Part shown: in pieces, positions 52,581-62,070 of the stretch
Layout of the letters: every line of letters begins with the position of its first letter
Numbering within the stretch: the stretch's first letter is position 1
Assembly (NCBI RefSeq): GCF_000013625.1
Contig: NC_009659.1
Location: forward strand, 3,534,001 to 3,598,000
Length of the DNA stretch: 64,000 nt
Reading direction: 5' to 3'
DNA from: Janthinobacterium sp. Marseille
GTDB lineage: Bacteria > Pseudomonadota > Gammaproteobacteria > Burkholderiales > Burkholderiaceae_D
The notes under the pieces: generated by a model
The model's input: only the letters and a program-made list of their open reading frames with translations
Databases searched by the model: none
What the model was told of the DNA's origin: nothing
Translations under genes and position numbers: made by a program

Positions 52581-52619
52581 ACTAGAACTCATTTCACCAA
52601 TACGCGTGAGATGAGTTCC
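52581..52619. repeat. 39-base dispersed repeat, copy 2
   Basis: ACTAGAACTCATTTCACCAA, then TACGCGTGAGATGAGTTCC. Here the arms pair well: GAACTCATTTCAC with GTGAGATGAGTTC (one G-U), loop of eight. See copy 1 at 34119. Confidence 0.6.
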
Positions 52620-52620
52620 T

Positions 52621-52652
52621 GACCTGCCCATATCGTCATATATCGGCAGGTC
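52621..52652 (+). terminator. hairpin after the receptor gene
   Basis: GACCTGCC (52621-52628) pairs exactly with GGCAGGTC (52645-52652), with ATAT/ATAT inside. Only ACTTTGTG follows, so a weak terminator at best. Confidence 0.45.
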
Positions 52653-52756
52653 ACTTTGTGTTACCTTTAAGCGGATTTTTGGCAGCGCTTCGCACGAGGC
52701 GTCTTACAATCTGGCGTACTTATTAAAATTGCACGCCATTGCATACCAGGATAGAC

Positions 52757-54166
52757 GTGGGGATTTTTTCGCTATTTGGCAAGAAGGATAAACAGCCGGC
52801 ACGCAAGTCGACTGAGGCCGAATCTTCGCAAAAGAAACGCGATGAACTTCGCGTCAACGCAAAAAGCGAAAGCGACTATGTACAGCGCATGGCAGCCCAT
52901 GCCACTGCAATGAAAATCGATGCCATCGAATCGGAAATGTCGTCGGAGTTCGTCAAGCCGCTACCATTCAGCGGCAACACGATGCCAGGACCACCGAGTC
53001 AATTCCTCAATACCAACGTCCGCCCACCGAATACCCAAACCAATAAAGCGCCGGAAACCGCACCGCAACTCGGCCAACCGTCGATGCTGCCGGATATCAT
53101 GGGCGCCAGCACGGCTTTCCTGCTCGGCGCAGAAACCGTCATCGGTCCCGTTGCAATTTCCAAATCGGAAGCGCCACTTGTCATCGAAGAAGCAGCCATC
53201 CTGTTTGCCAATGGCCAGACTGACCTGATCGAACCGGTACTGCTCAATGCCATCGCTGAAGATGCGCTGGGCAGCACGCTGTTGACGGTATGGGGCATGT
53301 TGTTCGACCTGTATCAGATTACCGGCCAGCGCAGCCAGTTTGAAAACCTGTCGATAGAATTCGCCAATAAATTCGAAATGTCGCCGCCGACCTGGCGCGA
53401 AAGCAATGCCACCGAAACCAATCAGGCACCCGCAGCACGCAGCAGCACGATCCCGAGCGTCGCCTTCTCCGCCAAACTAGACGCTGGCATTATCAAGCAA
53501 CTGGAACGCATCAAGAACCTGGCCGAGATGAGCCCGGTGATCAAGCTGGAGTTTGCGCGTGTCACGCAAGTGGATCCGGTCGGTTGCGGCTTGTTGCTGA
53601 ATATTTTAAAACGGCTGCAAAAATCGGGACACAAACTGATCCTGGTCGGCGCACCGGAACTGGCCGAGAAAATCCAGGCTATCCTGCAAGTCGGACGCCG
53701 CGATGAAACCGAAGCGCCATGGCTGCTCTTGCTGGAAGTACTGCGCCTGCTGAACCGCGAAGCCGATTTTGAAGAACGCAGCATCGATTACTGCGTCACC
53801 TTTGAGGTCTCGCCACCAGCTTTCGTATCGCCGCAAGACAAGGTAACAACTGATAACGAAGAATCCGCACCGCCCGACGAGGCCGCCACCGATCACTTCA
53901 TGATGCCGGTACTGATCGATGCGCGCAGCGATTCATTGAGTCAGAATATTGCCGCTTATGCACATACACATAATCCGGTCGTGCTCGACTGCACACAACT
54001 CACGCGCATGGATTTCAATGCCGCAGGACGCCTGTTCGGCGATATGATGCCCCTGATCGCCAGTGGCAAAAGCATAGAACTGCATAACCCGAATCACTTC
54101 ATCGTTGCATTATGTAATGTCATGGGCATGACCGACAGCGTACGCATCGTCCCCCGCAAAAACTGA
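52757..54166 (+). CDS. STAS-domain protein
   Basis: The GTG at 52757 (AGGA upstream) gives 469 residues opening MGIFSLFGKKDKQ; a frame open to 52739 is the alternative. After a polar N-terminal 100 residues, two STAS-like (SpoIIAA) modules follow, with IKLEFARVTQVDPVGCGLLL near 265 and VVLDCTQLTRMDFNAAGRLF near 415. It precedes hslV, as in related genomes. Function unknown; STAS domains suit protein-interaction switches. Confidence 0.7.
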   Translation: MGIFSLFGKKDKQPARKSTEAESSQKKRDELRVNAKSESDYVQRMAAHATAMKIDAIESEMSSEFVKPLPFSGNTMPGPPSQFLNTNVRPPNTQTNKAPETAPQLGQPSMLPDIMGASTAFLLGAETVIGPVAISKSEAPLVIEEAAILFANGQTDLIEPVLLNAIAEDALGSTLLTVWGMLFDLYQITGQRSQFENLSIEFANKFEMSPPTWRESNATETNQAPAARSSTIPSVAFSAKLDAGIIKQLERIKNLAEMSPVIKLEFARVTQVDPVGCGLLLNILKRLQKSGHKLILVGAPELAEKIQAILQVGRRDETEAPWLLLLEVLRLLNREADFEERSIDYCVTFEVSPPAFVSPQDKVTTDNEESAPPDEAATDHFMMPVLIDARSDSLSQNIAAYAHTHNPVVLDCTQLTRMDFNAAGRLFGDMMPLIASGKSIELHNPNHFIVALCNVMGMTDSVRIVPRKN

Positions 54167-54288
54167 AATCCGTGCCCGCATGCGGCACAATTTCGACTTG
54201 TAATCGCTCAGGCCGCCCCCACTTTTTCATGAATCTCCGCGCTCGTCGCGATTATTCATAGGCTCAGCACTTCATTTCAGAGGCAAGC

Positions 54289-54825
54289 ATGGAACAATTT
54301 CACGGCACCACCATTCTGTCAGTGCGTCGCGGCAACATTGTTGCGCTCGGCGGCGATGGCCAGGTCACACTTGGCAATATCGTCATGAAAGGCACTGCGC
54401 GCAAGGTGCGCAAGGTTTATAACGGCAAGGTACTGGTCGGCTTCGCCGGCGGCACCGCGGATGCCTTCACACTGCTGGAGCGCTTTGAAAGCAAGCTGGA
54501 GAAGCACCAGGGTCATTTGATGCGCGCCTCGGTCGAACTGGCCAAGGATTGGCGCACCGACCGTATGCTGCGTCGCCTCGAAGCAATGCTGCTGGTCGCC
54601 GATAAGGAAACCACGCTCATCATCACCGGCAATGGCGACGTACTCGAGCCAAACGACGGCATAGGTGCCATCGGTTCCGGCGGCACTTATGCGCAATCGG
54701 CGGCAAAGGCGCTGCAGGAAAACACCGATTTGTCGCCAGAAGACATCGTCAAAAAATCGCTGACCATCGCAGGTGAACTCTGCATCTACACCAACCTGTC
54801 GCACATCATAGAAACGCTGGATTGA
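54289..54825 (+). CDS. hslV: ATP-dependent protease peptidase subunit HslV
   Basis: A 178-residue product. It opens [15 protein letters not shown]: a six-residue propeptide is removed to expose the catalytic Thr. [20 protein letters not shown] and [14 protein letters not shown] are typical of HslV. It forms the dodecameric core that works with HslU; hslU starts 59 bases on. Confidence 0.96.
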   Translation: MEQFHGTTILSVRRGNIVALGGDGQVTLGNIVMKGTARKVRKVYNGKVLVGFAGGTADAFTLLERFESKLEKHQGHLMRASVELAKDWRTDRMLRRLEAMLLVADKETTLIITGNGDVLEPNDGIGAIGSGGTYAQSAAKALQENTDLSPEDIVKKSLTIAGELCIYTNLSHIIETLD

Positions 54826-54884
54826 TATCCGCCCTGCATAGCTAATACCTTAATGCGCACCCTGTAAATTTTGCGAAAAATATC

Positions 54885-56234
54885 ATGAACATGACACCCA
54901 AGGAAATCGTTTCAGAACTCGATAAACATGTGGTCGGACAAGGTCGCGCCAAGCGCGCCGTCGCGATTGCATTGCGTAACCGCTGGCGTCGCCAGCAAGT
55001 CGCCGAGCCTTTACGCCACGAAATCACACCGAAGAACATCCTGATGATAGGACCGACCGGCGTCGGCAAAACCGAGATCGCACGCCGCCTGGCAAAACTG
55101 GCGGATGCGCCTTTCATCAAAATCGAAGCGACCAAATTCACCGAAGTCGGTTATGTCGGCCGTGACGTAGACACCATCATCCGCGACCTGATCGATATCG
55201 GCATCAAGCAAACGCGCGAACTCGAAACACGCAAAGTACGCGCCCGCGCCGAAGACGCCGCGGAAGACCGCATCATCGACATCCTGGTACCGCCGGCGCG
55301 CGACTTCGGTTTCCACCCGTCATCCAGCACCGGTTCCGACACCGCACCGTCCACGGGCAATGCAACACGCCAGACTTTCCGCAAACGCTTGCGCGAAGGG
55401 ACCCTGGACGATACGGAAATTGAAATCGAATTGGCGGAAGCTGGCCCCAGCATGGAAATCATGGCGCCGCCCGGCATGGAAGAAATGACCGAGCAAATCA
55501 AATCGATGTTTTCAGGTGTCGGCGGCACCCGCAAAAAAACCCGCAAGGTCAAGATCAAGGAAGCGATGAAGCTCCTGATCGAAGAAGAAGCCGGCAAGCT
55601 GGTCAATGAAGATGAGCTGAAGCAAAAGGCCATCACCAATGTCGAGCAAAACGGCATCGTCTTCCTCGATGAAATAGACAAGATCGCCACCCGTTCGGAA
55701 AATGGTGGTGCCGATGTCTCACGCGCCGGCGTGCAGCGCGATTTGCTGCCACTGGTCGAAGGCACGACCGTCAATACCAAGTACGGCATGATCAAGACCG
55801 ATCACATCCTGTTCATCGCATCAGGAGCCTTCCATCTTGCCAAACCGTCCGACCTGATCCCGGAACTGCAGGGCCGCTTCCCTATCCGCGTCGAACTGGA
55901 ATCGCTTTCGATCGCAGACTTTGAGCGCATCCTGACCAGCACTGACGCCTGCCTGACCAGGCAATATGAAGCGCTGCTCGGCACCGAAGGCGTGAAGATA
56001 GAATTCGCGCCGGATGGCATCAAGCGCATGGCGGAAATCGCCTATTCGGTCAATGAAAAAACCGAAAACATAGGTGCGCGTCGCCTGTACACAGTGATGG
56101 AAAAATTGCTGGAAGAAATCTCGTTTTCCGCAACCGACGATCCGGACCAGACCCTGGTCATTGACGGCGTCTATGTCGACGAAAGACTTGGAGCCCTGTC
56201 AGTGAATGAGGATTTGTCGCGCTACGTCTTGTAA
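54885..56234 (+). CDS. hslU: ATP-dependent protease ATPase subunit HslU
   Basis: A 449-residue AAA+ protein. It opens [20 protein letters not shown] (an ATG six bases upstream is the annotated alternative), Walker [24 protein letters not shown] pore region, Walker [12 protein letters not shown], and ends in LSRYVL, the C-terminal tail that docks into HslV. Confidence 0.97.
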   Translation: MNMTPKEIVSELDKHVVGQGRAKRAVAIALRNRWRRQQVAEPLRHEITPKNILMIGPTGVGKTEIARRLAKLADAPFIKIEATKFTEVGYVGRDVDTIIRDLIDIGIKQTRELETRKVRARAEDAAEDRIIDILVPPARDFGFHPSSSTGSDTAPSTGNATRQTFRKRLREGTLDDTEIEIELAEAGPSMEIMAPPGMEEMTEQIKSMFSGVGGTRKKTRKVKIKEAMKLLIEEEAGKLVNEDELKQKAITNVEQNGIVFLDEIDKIATRSENGGADVSRAGVQRDLLPLVEGTTVNTKYGMIKTDHILFIASGAFHLAKPSDLIPELQGRFPIRVELESLSIADFERILTSTDACLTRQYEALLGTEGVKIEFAPDGIKRMAEIAYSVNEKTENIGARRLYTVMEKLLEEISFSATDDPDQTLVIDGVYVDERLGALSVNEDLSRYVL

Positions 56235-56243
56235 ATGCCCGAT

Positions 56244-56270
56244 GCACATGGCGAAAGCCATGTGCGTTTT
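56244..56270 (+). terminator. terminator of hslVU
   Basis: GCACATGGC, loop GAAA, GCCATGTGC, then GTTTTT. It ends four bases before the start of the next small gene. Confidence 0.88.
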
Positions 56271-56273
56271 TAT

Positions 56274-56474
56274 ATGGCCAATAAAGCACTCGCCAAACGC
56301 CAGAAGCTCACGATACGCATAGAGCCTTCGCAAAAAGCGCTGAAACCGCGCAATCACGTCGCGCTCGCCGCCAAGCAGCGTGTCGGCGGCCCCCATCAAA
56401 AATCCGTTTCCGGACAGCGACAAGAGTTGAAACGTTTGCTGAAAACCAAGTTATCGGAACCGGAAGAGCAGTAA
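56274..56474 (+). CDS. small basic protein of unknown function
   Basis: From the ATG at 56274 a 66-residue, strongly basic product (MANKALAKRQKLTIRIEPSQ, later GQRQELKRLLKTKL). A frame open to the base after the hslU stop (56235) adds 13 residues but would run through the terminator stem. No Shine-Dalgarno precedes either start. Composition fits a nucleic-acid or ribosome-associated protein. Transcription must read past the terminator or start inside it. Confidence 0.5.
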   Translation: MANKALAKRQKLTIRIEPSQKALKPRNHVALAAKQRVGGPHQKSVSGQRQELKRLLKTKLSEPEEQ

Positions 56475-56538
56475 TCCTCCCGCAATACCCGACTGAATCA
56501 ATCGACAATCGGATTGCCGATTGATCCTGCCCGTTTTG

Positions 56539-56552
56539 TTTGTTATAACAAA
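56539..56552. promoter_or_regulatory. 14-bp palindrome upstream of the cupin gene
   Basis: TTTGTTATAACAAA is a perfect palindrome 60 bases before the cupin start. Its core GTTATAAC resembles gammaproteobacterial Zur sites, yet differs from the TGCAA-N5-TTGCA sites proposed above; a different repressor is likelier. Confidence 0.4.
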
Positions 56553-56611
56553 TGCGGGATGCTCGTTTATCGTTCGTTTAATGTACGCGACAACAGCTTG
56601 AGGAGAACATA

Positions 56612-56941
56612 ATGGCTCTACCGCACGCAACATCCGGCCAGTTGATCGACATACGTCCACTGGGCACACGCATCTCCAGTTCCGTCTCCAACGCCCTGTT
56701 CAAAACCCCACAACTTGAATTGATGCGCCTGGTACTGCCACGCGGCAAAGGCATGCCCGAACACTCGGTGCCGGGTGCTGTCACAATTCAATGCCTGGAA
56801 GGCTCTATCGAATTACATGCACATCAAGCGACGCAAACCCTGCGCGCCGGTGAGCTGGTGTACCTGGCCGGCGGCGAGAAGCATTCATTGCATGCACTGG
56901 AAGACTCGTCGGTATTGTTGACGCTGCTGTTGCAGCATTGA
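56612..56941 (+). CDS. cupin-domain protein
   Basis: A 109-residue product with GAGGAGAA before the ATG. A single beta-barrel: PRGKGMPEHSVPGAVTIQCL carries the first-motif His, GELVYLAGGEKHSLHAL the second. The metal-site residues are partly kept (EHS, H in KHSLH). Small cupins bind metals or small ligands; the role is unknown. Convergent with gpsA. Confidence 0.8.
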   Translation: MALPHATSGQLIDIRPLGTRISSSVSNALFKTPQLELMRLVLPRGKGMPEHSVPGAVTIQCLEGSIELHAHQATQTLRAGELVYLAGGEKHSLHALEDSSVLLTLLLQH

Positions 56942-56951
56942 TAGAGTGGAA

Positions 56952-56975
56952 AAGCAGCACCGGACGGTACTGCTT
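56952..56975 (-). terminator. terminator of the gpsA operon
   Basis: On the minus strand AAGCAGTACCG-TC-CGGTGCTGCTT (one G-T pair) runs into TTTTCC. It lies between convergent gpsA and cupin genes. Confidence 0.7.
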
Positions 56976-56990
56976 GATATAGTCGGCGCG

Positions 56991-57986
56991 TCAGGCGATT
57001 TCGTCGCGTGATTCGCGTGACAGCAAACGCTTGACCGTGTCGCGTGGTGATTCGCCATCAAATAATACCGCCGCCACTGCATTCGTAATCGGCATATCAA
57101 CACCATGCTGGTTCGCCAACTGGCGCACCGCTTGCGCACAGCGCACGCCTTCCGCCACATGACCCAGTTCGACCACGATCTGTTCCAGCTTCTTGCCTTG
57201 TGCGAGGCCAAGGCCGACCTTGCGATTACGTGACAAGTCACCGGTGCAGGTCAGGATCAAATCACCCATGCCGGCCAGGCCGTTAAAAGTTTCCGCACGG
57301 CCGCCGAGTGCAACGCCGAGACGGGTAATTTCGGACAGGCCACGGGTAATCAAGGCAGCACGCGCATTCAGTCCCAGGCCCAGGCCGTCGATGATGCCGG
57401 TCGCAATCGCCAGGATATTCTTCACCGCGCCACCGACTTCGACACCAATCAAATCATCGGTTGAATAAATCCGTATCGCCGGGCCATGTACTGCGTGCAC
57501 CACACGTTCCCGCAAAGCCTCGCTATCGGAAGCAATCGCCAACGCACACGGCAAGCCGCGCGCCACTTCCTGTGCAAATGAGGGGCCGGACAAGGCGCCG
57601 GCAGGAATCGCATCGCCCAATATTTCATGCACGATCTGATGCGGCAATAAATTTGTTTGTTCTTCAAAGCCTTTGCACAGCCAGACCAGATTGGGAATGG
57701 CATAAGGCTTCAATTGCATTGCCAACGGGCGTAAACCAGCCAGCGAAGTCGCAACGATCAGCAAACCATCTGACCCGGCATGGGTAATCGCAGCGCCCAG
57801 TTCCGAGCTGAGCAGGAGCTTGTCCGGGAAACGGAAACCCGGCAGATACACCGCATTCTCACGCGCCTGTTGTGCCGCCTGCATTACCGCGGCATCGCGG
57901 CCCCACAGCATGACCGCATGACGTTCGGCCAGCGACATTGCCAAAGCCGTGCCCCATGCCCCTGCGCCAAGTATTGAAATATTCAT
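56991..57986 (-). CDS. gpsA: glycerol-3-phosphate dehydrogenase (NAD(P)+)
   Basis: A 331-residue product. The Rossmann motif is [27 protein letters not shown] and [19 protein letters not shown] (with catalytic Lys) follow, then [12 protein letters not shown]. It supplies sn-glycerol 3-phosphate for phospholipids. The SH3 gene stops eight bases upstream, so they are co-transcribed. Confidence 0.95.
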   Translation of the reverse strand: MNISILGAGAWGTALAMSLAERHAVMLWGRDAAVMQAAQQARENAVYLPGFRFPDKLLLSSELGAAITHAGSDGLLIVATSLAGLRPLAMQLKPYAIPNLVWLCKGFEEQTNLLPHQIVHEILGDAIPAGALSGPSFAQEVARGLPCALAIASDSEALRERVVHAVHGPAIRIYSTDDLIGVEVGGAVKNILAIATGIIDGLGLGLNARAALITRGLSEITRLGVALGGRAETFNGLAGMGDLILTCTGDLSRNRKVGLGLAQGKKLEQIVVELGHVAEGVRCAQAVRQLANQHGVDMPITNAVAAVLFDGESPRDTVKRLLSRESRDEIA

Positions 57987-57993
57987 GCGGCGC

Positions 57994-58443
57994 TTACTCG
58001 CCCCACACTTCGCTGGATTTGGCGTAACCGGTCTGGCCGTCGCGATGCTTGAGCTTGACCCAGCCGGCGGATGGCGGTGCTGCCAGTTCCAGTAACACGC
58101 CTTTATCTGCGGTCGCTACTACGGCCGATGCTTCTTCCGCATTGGTGTGCAATTTGAGATTGGCAACGGTCACGATCACATTGCGTTTCGGGCTGAGCGC
58201 CTTTGCCTCTATCCATGCCAGATCACCCGCCACATCGCGCACCTTGCTCCAGCCCGCCTGTGTCAGCACGACTTCGACCGGCATGCCGCGCGGCGCGACA
58301 AATACCTTGCGGCCTTTTTCCGTCGGTGCGTTGTACAAGACGGCGGGATTGTTGCCTACCGATTTGTATTCAACCGCATGCGCGGCACTTGCACCAAGTA
58401 TGGTCAGCAATAAAACAGGGAAAAGCGGGGCAGACCATTTCAT
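57994..58443 (-). CDS. exported SH3-domain protein
   Basis: A 149-residue precursor; signal peptide ending AHA. Two bacterial SH3-like repeats: ALYN-like [20 protein letters not shown] with [19 protein letters not shown], and [20 protein letters not shown] with [20 protein letters not shown]. Likely binds the cell wall or a periplasmic partner. Between secB and gpsA. Confidence 0.78.
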   Translation of the reverse strand: MKWSAPLFPVLLLTILGASAAHAVEYKSVGNNPAVLYNAPTEKGRKVFVAPRGMPVEVVLTQAGWSKVRDVAGDLAWIEAKALSPKRNVIVTVANLKLHTNAEEASAVVATADKGVLLELAAPPSAGWVKLKHRDGQTGYAKSSEVWGE

Positions 58444-58515
58444 AAATCACCTTCGGAAGTGTCTGGAGCGCTGCAGGCGCGTGCGGCAACGCGCACTGCA
58501 GGCATATTGAAAAAC

Positions 58516-59010
58516 TTAGTGTCTTGCTGCCGAACCATCTGCCATCACGATGCCGGAGCTGTTGTCAGCCTGTTGCTGCGCCAGCGCTTCCAGGCGTTGC
58601 TGGTAAAACACCTCGAAATTGATTTCGCTCAGGTGTACAGGCGGGAAGCCGGCACGGGTGATCGCATCAGCGATATTCGCGCGCAAGTATGGGTAAATCA
58701 CATTCGGGCAACCGATGCCGAGCAATGGATCGAGTTGTTCGTCAGGGATATTGCGGATTTCGAAAATACCGGCTTGCTTGCCTTCAACCAGGAACGCGAT
58801 CTTGTCAGCGATTTTTGCGGTGACGGTTATCGTGACGGTCGATTCGAAAATGCCTTCGGCCAGCGGTTGTGCGCCCACGTCTACGGCGACTTCGATTGTT
58901 GGCTGTTCCTGTTCCAGGAAAATGGCTGGGGAATTCGGTTGTTCGAGCGACAGATCTTTCAGGTAAACACGTTGGATCTGGAATAAAGGTTGCAGATTTT
59001 CGTCAGCCAT
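58516..59010 (-). CDS. secB: protein-export chaperone SecB
   Basis: A 164-residue product: [20 protein letters not shown] at the front, [20 protein letters not shown] and [20 protein letters not shown] near the end, the SecB signature. The tetramer keeps preproteins unfolded for SecA. It follows grxC across a hairpin. Confidence 0.95.
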   Translation of the reverse strand: MADENLQPLFQIQRVYLKDLSLEQPNSPAIFLEQEQPTIEVAVDVGAQPLAEGIFESTVTITVTAKIADKIAFLVEGKQAGIFEIRNIPDEQLDPLLGIGCPNVIYPYLRANIADAITRAGFPPVHLSEINFEVFYQQRLEALAQQQADNSSGIVMADGSAARH

Positions 59011-59037
59011 GAAGCACTTTCAATAAGATTAGATAAA

Positions 59038-59057
59038 GAGGGGGAAAGCGCCCCCTC
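59038..59057 (-). terminator. hairpin between grxC and secB
   Basis: GAGGGGG and CCCCCTC form a perfect 7-bp stem, loop of six; TTTATC follows on the minus strand. A partial terminator or processing site. Confidence 0.5.
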
Positions 59058-59089
59058 CTGCTTACTTGCAAATAAAAGAATTTATACGC

Positions 59090-59353
59090 TTACGCACTTT
59101 GCAGCAAGGCATCCAGCTTGCCTTGGCGTTCCAGCGCGTTCAAATCGTCAAAGCCGCCGACATGGGTGTCGCCGACATAGATCTGCGGCACGGTGCGACG
59201 ACCGGTTTTTTCCATCATCGCCACGCGTTGGGCAGGATCGAGGTCGATCCGGATTTTTTCGATATTGGCGATACCCTTGGCCGTCAACAGGCGCTCTGCC
59301 ATTGTGCAATAAGGGCAGACGCCGGTGCTATACATCACTACATGCGCAGTCAT
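59090..59353 (-). CDS. grxC: glutaredoxin 3
   Basis: An 87-residue product of standard length. The redox motif is STGVCPYCTMAERLL (CPYC); GRRTVPQIYVGDTHVGG gives the cis-Pro and glutathione-binding loop. It reduces disulfides with glutathione. The order rhodanese-grxC-secB is common in this group. Confidence 0.93.
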   Translation of the reverse strand: MTAHVVMYSTGVCPYCTMAERLLTAKGIANIEKIRIDLDPAQRVAMMEKTGRRTVPQIYVGDTHVGGFDDLNALERQGKLDALLQSA

Positions 59354-59365
59354 AAATTGTCCTTT

Positions 59366-59767
59366 TTACTTGGTAACCGGCAGACCTTGCGATTGCCAAG
59401 CATCCAGCCCACCGAGTAAACTAGTGGCTTCAGTAAAGCCCTCTTTCTTCAAAAGTGCGGTTGCTTTGTTCGATTGCAAGCCCTTGCTGCAGACGACGAT
59501 CACCGGGCGGGCCTTGAATTTTTCCAATTCAGCCACGCGGCCTTTCAATTCTTTCAATGGGATGTTTTTCGCGTCACGGATGTGGCCGGCAGCATAATCG
59601 GCGGCAGGACGCACGTCGAGAATCAGTGTTTTTCCCTGGTTAATGATCTGGGTTGCTTGCAAAGCAGTAACTTTGGCACCGACACGTTGCAGGGTATGTG
59701 CGACCAGCGCGCCACCGGAAAGGATGACGATGCCGATGAGGAAAATGTTATCAATGATGAATTTCAC
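59366..59767 (-). CDS. membrane-anchored rhodanese-like protein
   Basis: A 133-residue product with one N-terminal membrane helix (NIFLIGIVILSGGALVAHTL) and a single rhodanese domain: LILDVRPAADYAAGHIRDAK, then VVCSKGLQSNKA with the active Cys, and LLGGLDAWQSQGLP. It carries sulfur or acts in redox. First gene of the grxC-secB-gpsA run, divergent from gpmA. Confidence 0.87.
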   Translation of the reverse strand: MKFIIDNIFLIGIVILSGGALVAHTLQRVGAKVTALQATQIINQGKTLILDVRPAADYAAGHIRDAKNIPLKELKGRVAELEKFKARPVIVVCSKGLQSNKATALLKKEGFTEATSLLGGLDAWQSQGLPVTK

Positions 59768-59873
59768 GGTGATCCAATTAGTTGAAAGAGTGTTCGCATT
59801 ATAAAATAGAAGACCGAATACAATTCGGATTCGGCATTTTGCATCAAAAAACCATTAATTATCTAACTGAACC

Positions 59874-60620
59874 ATGTACAAAATCGTATTGATGCGCCAC
59901 GGCGAGTCCACATGGAACCTCGATAACCGCTTCACCGGCTGGGCCGATGTCGACTTGACGGAAAAAGGTCGCAACGAAGCCAAACATGCCGGCGAATTGC
60001 TGCGTGAAGCAGGCTTTACGTTTGATCTGGCCTATTCCTCCGTGCTCAAGCGCGCCATCCGCACCCTCTGGATTGCGCTCGACGAGATGGATTTGATGTG
60101 GATACCGGTCGTTTGCGACTGGCATCTGAACGAACGTCATTACGGTGCGCTGCAAGGCATGAACAAGGCCGAAACAGCTGAAAAGTACGGTGCAGATCAG
60201 GTTTTGCAATGGCGCCGCAGCTACGACATTCCGCCAAAACACCTGGCAGAAGATGATCCGCGTACCATGTTTGACGATCCCCGCTACGCCCACCTGCAGC
60301 GCGCGGAAATCCCACTGGGCGAATGCCTGAAAGACACCTTGCTGCGCGTAGAACCGTACTGGAACGATACCATCGTGCCATCGATACGCGCCGGCAAACA
60401 AATCATCATTTCAGCCCACGGCAACAGCCTGCGTGCGCTGATCAAGATTTTGGACGATATCAGCGATCAGGACATTGTCTCGCTCAGCATCCCAAATGGT
60501 CGTCCTATCGTCTACGAACTGGATGAAAACCTGAAACCCATACGGCATTACTACCTCGGCGACCAGGAATCCCTGCAAGCTGCAGTACAGGCAGCCGCCA
60601 GCCACGGTCAAAGCAAGTAA
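59874..60620 (+). CDS. gpmA: 2,3-bisphosphoglycerate-dependent phosphoglycerate mutase
   Basis: A 248-residue product. The phospho-His is in [40 protein letters not shown] and [20 protein letters not shown] carry the other active-site residues. It interconverts 3- and 2-phosphoglycerate in glycolysis. It is followed after 47 bases by the EnvC-like gene. Confidence 0.96.
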   Translation: MYKIVLMRHGESTWNLDNRFTGWADVDLTEKGRNEAKHAGELLREAGFTFDLAYSSVLKRAIRTLWIALDEMDLMWIPVVCDWHLNERHYGALQGMNKAETAEKYGADQVLQWRRSYDIPPKHLAEDDPRTMFDDPRYAHLQRAEIPLGECLKDTLLRVEPYWNDTIVPSIRAGKQIIISAHGNSLRALIKILDDISDQDIVSLSIPNGRPIVYELDENLKPIRHYYLGDQESLQAAVQAAASHGQSK

Positions 60621-60667
60621 GCGCAGTGCCAATTTCATTGCCAACACGCATTAATAGCAAATCCGCC

Positions 60668-62068
60668 ATGCCCGTCCGCCTGCTTCATCCAGGCAGCACG
60701 GGCATGCGAGTTTTTGCCGCCATCACCGCGCTGGTGCTGACTTTCGGCCTGATGGGTGCTGCCCATGCGCAAAAAGCGACCGATCGCAGCAAGCAGAAAA
60801 AGGTCGCCGAAACCGAACGCGCCGACCTGCGGCAAAAGCTCAATACCCTCAAACGCAGCATAGACAAGACAGAAACCGCCAAAAGCTACGCCGCCGATGC
60901 GCTCGCCAAATCGGAAGAAGCCATCTCCGATGCCAAGCGCAACCTGAACGACCTGGCGCAGGAACAAAGGCAAACCGAAGCCAAACTCGGTGATTTATCC
61001 AAACAGCAAGCCGCCCTCAAGAAAGTCGTCGAAGCCCAGCAAGAGCAGTTGGCCAAGCTGCTGCGCGAACAATATGTCGCCGGCAATGAAGACCGCATCA
61101 AGCTGCTGTTGTCAGGTGATAACCCGAACCGCATCAACCGCGAACTGCAATACATGGGCTATGTGTCACGCGCGCAGGCGACGTTGATTGAATCGCTGCG
61201 CGCCAACCTGGCGGCAATCGAGGAAAACCAGGCCGAAGTACAGAATGCCAAGCTGGAACTGGATGAAATCGCGGCCGAGGCACGCGAACAACACGCCATC
61301 CTGCAAAAGGAAAAGGCGCAACGCTCCGCCCTGCTGGCCCAGCTTTCCAGCAAACTGGCCGCGCAACGCAAGGAAGTCGGCAATATCGAACGTGACGAGC
61401 GCCGCCTCTCCAGCCTGGTCGACAAGCTGGCGGTGCTGATTCAGGAACAACGCAAGGCCGAAGCCGCCGCCGCTGAAAAACGGCGCCAGGAGCGTGCCGC
61501 GCGCGCCCAGGCCGAACGCGAAAAACGCCTGGCGCAAGCCAAAACCCGCAATACGCCGGATCGTGCCGCGAATGGCAAAATCAGCAATCCGGACGCGATT
61601 GAAGACGACGAACCGCCAAGCAAATCACTGGCGCGTAATGAACTCACACCCGACGCCAGCGTCCAAGACGGAGCGTTTGCCGCTTTGCGCGGGCGTTTGC
61701 GCCTGCCGGTACGGGGTGACCTGATCGCCAAATTTGGCAGCAAACGGGGCGAAGGCCCTAACTGGAAAGGCTTGTTCATCCGTGCCGAAGAAGGCAGCGA
61801 AGTCAAGGCAGTGGCCGCTGGCCGTGTGGTTTTTGCCGAATGGCTGCGCGGATTTGGCAATTTGATCATTGTTGACCATGGCAGCCAGTACATGACGATT
61901 TACGGCAATAATCAATCCGTGCTAAAACATGCAGGCGACACCGTCAAATCCGGCGATGTGATTGCCAGCACAGGTAATAGCGGCGGCAATGAGCAATCAG
62001 GTTTATACTTTGAAATGCGGCACCAAGGCCGCGCGTTTGACCCGCTCAGTTGGGTAACTATTAGGTGA
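60668..62068 (+). CDS. EnvC-like murein hydrolase activator (M23/LytM domain)
   Basis: The ATG at 60668 gives 466 residues; a second in-frame ATG (60704) starts the signal peptide proper (RVFAAITALVLTFGLMGAAH). A long coiled coil covers about residues 45-290, then a C-terminal LytM domain. Its metal site is degenerate (VDHGSQYMTIYGNNQ, lacking the second H-x-H), as in EnvC, which activates AmiA/B amidases at division. The start of ctpA overlaps its stop region. Confidence 0.88.
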   Translation: MPVRLLHPGSTGMRVFAAITALVLTFGLMGAAHAQKATDRSKQKKVAETERADLRQKLNTLKRSIDKTETAKSYAADALAKSEEAISDAKRNLNDLAQEQRQTEAKLGDLSKQQAALKKVVEAQQEQLAKLLREQYVAGNEDRIKLLLSGDNPNRINRELQYMGYVSRAQATLIESLRANLAAIEENQAEVQNAKLELDEIAAEAREQHAILQKEKAQRSALLAQLSSKLAAQRKEVGNIERDERRLSSLVDKLAVLIQEQRKAEAAAAEKRRQERAARAQAEREKRLAQAKTRNTPDRAANGKISNPDAIEDDEPPSKSLARNELTPDASVQDGAFAALRGRLRLPVRGDLIAKFGSKRGEGPNWKGLFIRAEEGSEVKAVAAGRVVFAEWLRGFGNLIIVDHGSQYMTIYGNNQSVLKHAGDTVKSGDVIASTGNSGGNEQSGLYFEMRHQGRAFDPLSWVTIR

Positions 62069-62070
62069 AC

